64,000 nt of DNA from Sphaerulina vaccinii. Lineage: Eukaryota > Ascomycota > Dothideomycetes > Mycosphaerellales > Mycosphaerellaceae. Within the stretch, counting starts at the first letter, position 1. Every line of letters starts with the position of its first letter. The notes under the pieces are model-generated. The model was given only the letters and a program-made list of their open reading frames with translations. It was not told the origin of the DNA and made no database searches. Positions 62,832-64,000 of this stretch are shown here, in pieces. The translations under genes were made by a program, and so were the position numbers. The stretch covers positions 434,001-498,000 of the forward strand of contig JAKUDP010000004.1 of NCBI GenBank assembly GCA_022570795.1. The letters are read 5' to 3'.

Positions 62832-63854
62832 ATGGCGACAGCAAATTCATCTCGGAATCCATATGCCGTACCGTCACTATACCTGCAACTTCTATCACCA
62901 CTCAAGCTTCTAGCCCGCATTCTGGACCTCTTTTTTTCCATCATTCGTTCTCACAATCCGATTCGGAAGAACATAACCATAGTAGCCATATCTGACACGC
63001 ACACTCTCATACCCCAAGAGCTACCTTATGGCGACATACTCATCCACGCCGGCGATCTTACCAATGCCGGAACACCCAAGGAGATACAAGCACAAATCAA
63101 CTGGTTACACTCTCAACCTCACAAGCACAAAATCGTCATAGCAGGAAACCATGACAGCCACCTCGATCCAAGAAGTCGAGGAACCCTCAAGCTAGCAGAC
63201 AGGAACGAAGATGTCAACTGGAGAGATCTGATCTATCTCCAAGACAGTTATGTAGTGCTGACGTTTCCGAATCGTGCTTCCACAGCAGGTCGGGAATGTA
63301 CAGTCAAGATATATGGCTCACCTTGGGTACCACATGTTGGAGGTCCCGAACATGCATTCCAGCATCCGAGGAGTGAAGACTATTGGACTGGCAAGGTGCC
63401 GGATGATGTTGATGTTCTTGTTACCCATTGTCCTCCGATGTTTCATCTCGACTTGCCAGGAGTCGAAGCCATGGGGGACGAGTTCTTATTGCATGAAGTG
63501 CGTAGGACAAAGCCCAGGGTGCATCGCTTCGGTCATATACATTCTGGAAGGTCAGATGTGTTTGGCAAGATCAAAGGAGGGCAAGAGGTGGTGCGGTGGG
63601 ATCGAGCTGAGAGACATCTTGTTGAGGTATTGAAACGAAAGTCGCCCGAGAATCTGGTAGACTGTGTGCTAAGCACAGTCAACTTGGTCCTGTGGTACCA
63701 TTTCGCTTCTTTCCTCTATTGGAGCGTCCGCCAGGTGCTCAGCGAGTGGCTGCTCTGGCGAGATGAACACCGCACGACTACAATGGCTAATACAGCACTG
63801 ATGTACGAAGATGAAGGGAGGCTGGGTAACACCCCGCAGGTCATACACCTATGA
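62832..63854 (+). CDS. Calcineurin-like metallophosphoesterase (MPPED type)
   Basis: Single exon, 340 aa. All five metallophosphoesterase signature blocks are visible: ISDTH (DxH), HAGDLTNAG, IAGNHDSH, VTHCPP and HRFGHIHSG, which bind the two metal ions. The hydrophobic N-terminal segment (LYLQLLSPLKLLARILDLFF) may be a membrane anchor. Another hydrophobic, Trp-rich stretch lies near the C-terminus (VLWYHFASFLYWSV). Related to MPPED/UPF0046 proteins with phosphodiesterase activity; physiological substrate unknown. Its 5' end is 0.3 kb from the divergent HET gene. Confidence 0.9.
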   Translation: MATANSSRNPYAVPSLYLQLLSPLKLLARILDLFFSIIRSHNPIRKNITIVAISDTHTLIPQELPYGDILIHAGDLTNAGTPKEIQAQINWLHSQPHKHKIVIAGNHDSHLDPRSRGTLKLADRNEDVNWRDLIYLQDSYVVLTFPNRASTAGRECTVKIYGSPWVPHVGGPEHAFQHPRSEDYWTGKVPDDVDVLVTHCPPMFHLDLPGVEAMGDEFLLHEVRRTKPRVHRFGHIHSGRSDVFGKIKGGQEVVRWDRAERHLVEVLKRKSPENLVDCVLSTVNLVLWYHFASFLYWSVRQVLSEWLLWRDEHRTTTMANTALMYEDEGRLGNTPQVIHL

Positions 63855-64000
63855 GTTGCGGCAGAAGAACAACTTTTTGAGCCTGCATATGTAAACATTA
63901 ATCTAATCAGGTCGCTCGCGGTAAGCAGAGGGTATAGAGCGTAGAAGCACAAAGGACGAAGGTCCCGCGTATACGATCGATCCACCAGCTAATCGACTCG

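Overview
The window is nuclear DNA of a filamentous ascomycete (Pezizomycotina). The supporting signs are short introns (about 46-77 nt in most cases) with CTRAC-type branch sites, a single dispersed 5S rRNA gene, a ferrichrome-type NRPS, HET and HSF/Sfl1-type proteins, an FMN luciferase-like monooxygenase, a DUF3328/UstYa protein and Pezizomycotina-style surface proteins. A Dothideomycete is my best guess, from the general look of the proteins only. All exon models were built by eye from GT-AG signals and reading-frame continuity; those described as spliced were checked for phase.

Layout. 0-6.3 kb: 3' part of a siderophore-type NRPS (A-T-C-T-C-T-C). 7.1-8.8 kb: GH30 glucanase (-). 8.8-11 kb: no convincing gene. 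11-12.3 kb: F-box protein (-). 13.1-19.8 kb: two long disordered proteins, head to head. 20.1-21.3 kb: mitochondrial enoyl reductase Etr1. 21.9-24.7 kb: two tandem BTB genes, the second frameshifted. 25-28.6 kb: a surface membrane protein and a second F-box protein (-). 29.8-33.3 kb: HSF-type (Sfl1-like) regulator and inositol monophosphatase (+). 33.5-38.4 kb: a second surface protein whose cytoplasmic tail changes frame, and a secreted PAN/Cys-repeat protein. 39.5-45.6 kb: FMN monooxygenase, an aminoglycoside-phosphotransferase-like gene with an in-frame stop, a small repeat protein, then a divergent pair made of a repeat-peptide precursor and a UstYa-like gene. 45.7-46.1 kb: 5S rRNA gene plus a truncated copy. 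46.7-49.1 kb: a Vip1-like RRM protein ending in two metallothionein modules, followed by the copper chaperone Ccs1. 51 kb: a 53-aa secreted Cys-rich protein and a small SDR relic. 51.6-57.2 kb: Psk1/S6K-like AGC kinase (-) and a large BTB-type protein (+). 58-60 kb: GST (+) facing an SDR gene (-) that contains a TGA. 60.4-63.9 kb: HET-domain protein (-) and metallophosphoesterase (+).

Main finding: 43614-45623. A 116-aa secreted precursor carries four almost identical 14-residue repeats (AQAYGNEKALRIVD) whose codons differ mainly at silent positions. It is transcribed divergently, across a 421-bp gap, from a DUF3328/UstYa-like oxidase with two HxxHC motifs. This is the minimal arrangement of a fungal dikaritin-type RiPP locus, but the core sequence is unfamiliar to me and there are no dibasic Kex2 sites. 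Other points of interest are the RRM-metallothionein fusion beside Ccs1, the small secreted protein, the 5S gene with its fragment, and a cluster of damaged genes (BTB2, surface protein 2, APH, SDR, SDR relic, UstYa splice site) that could reflect gene decay or sequence errors.
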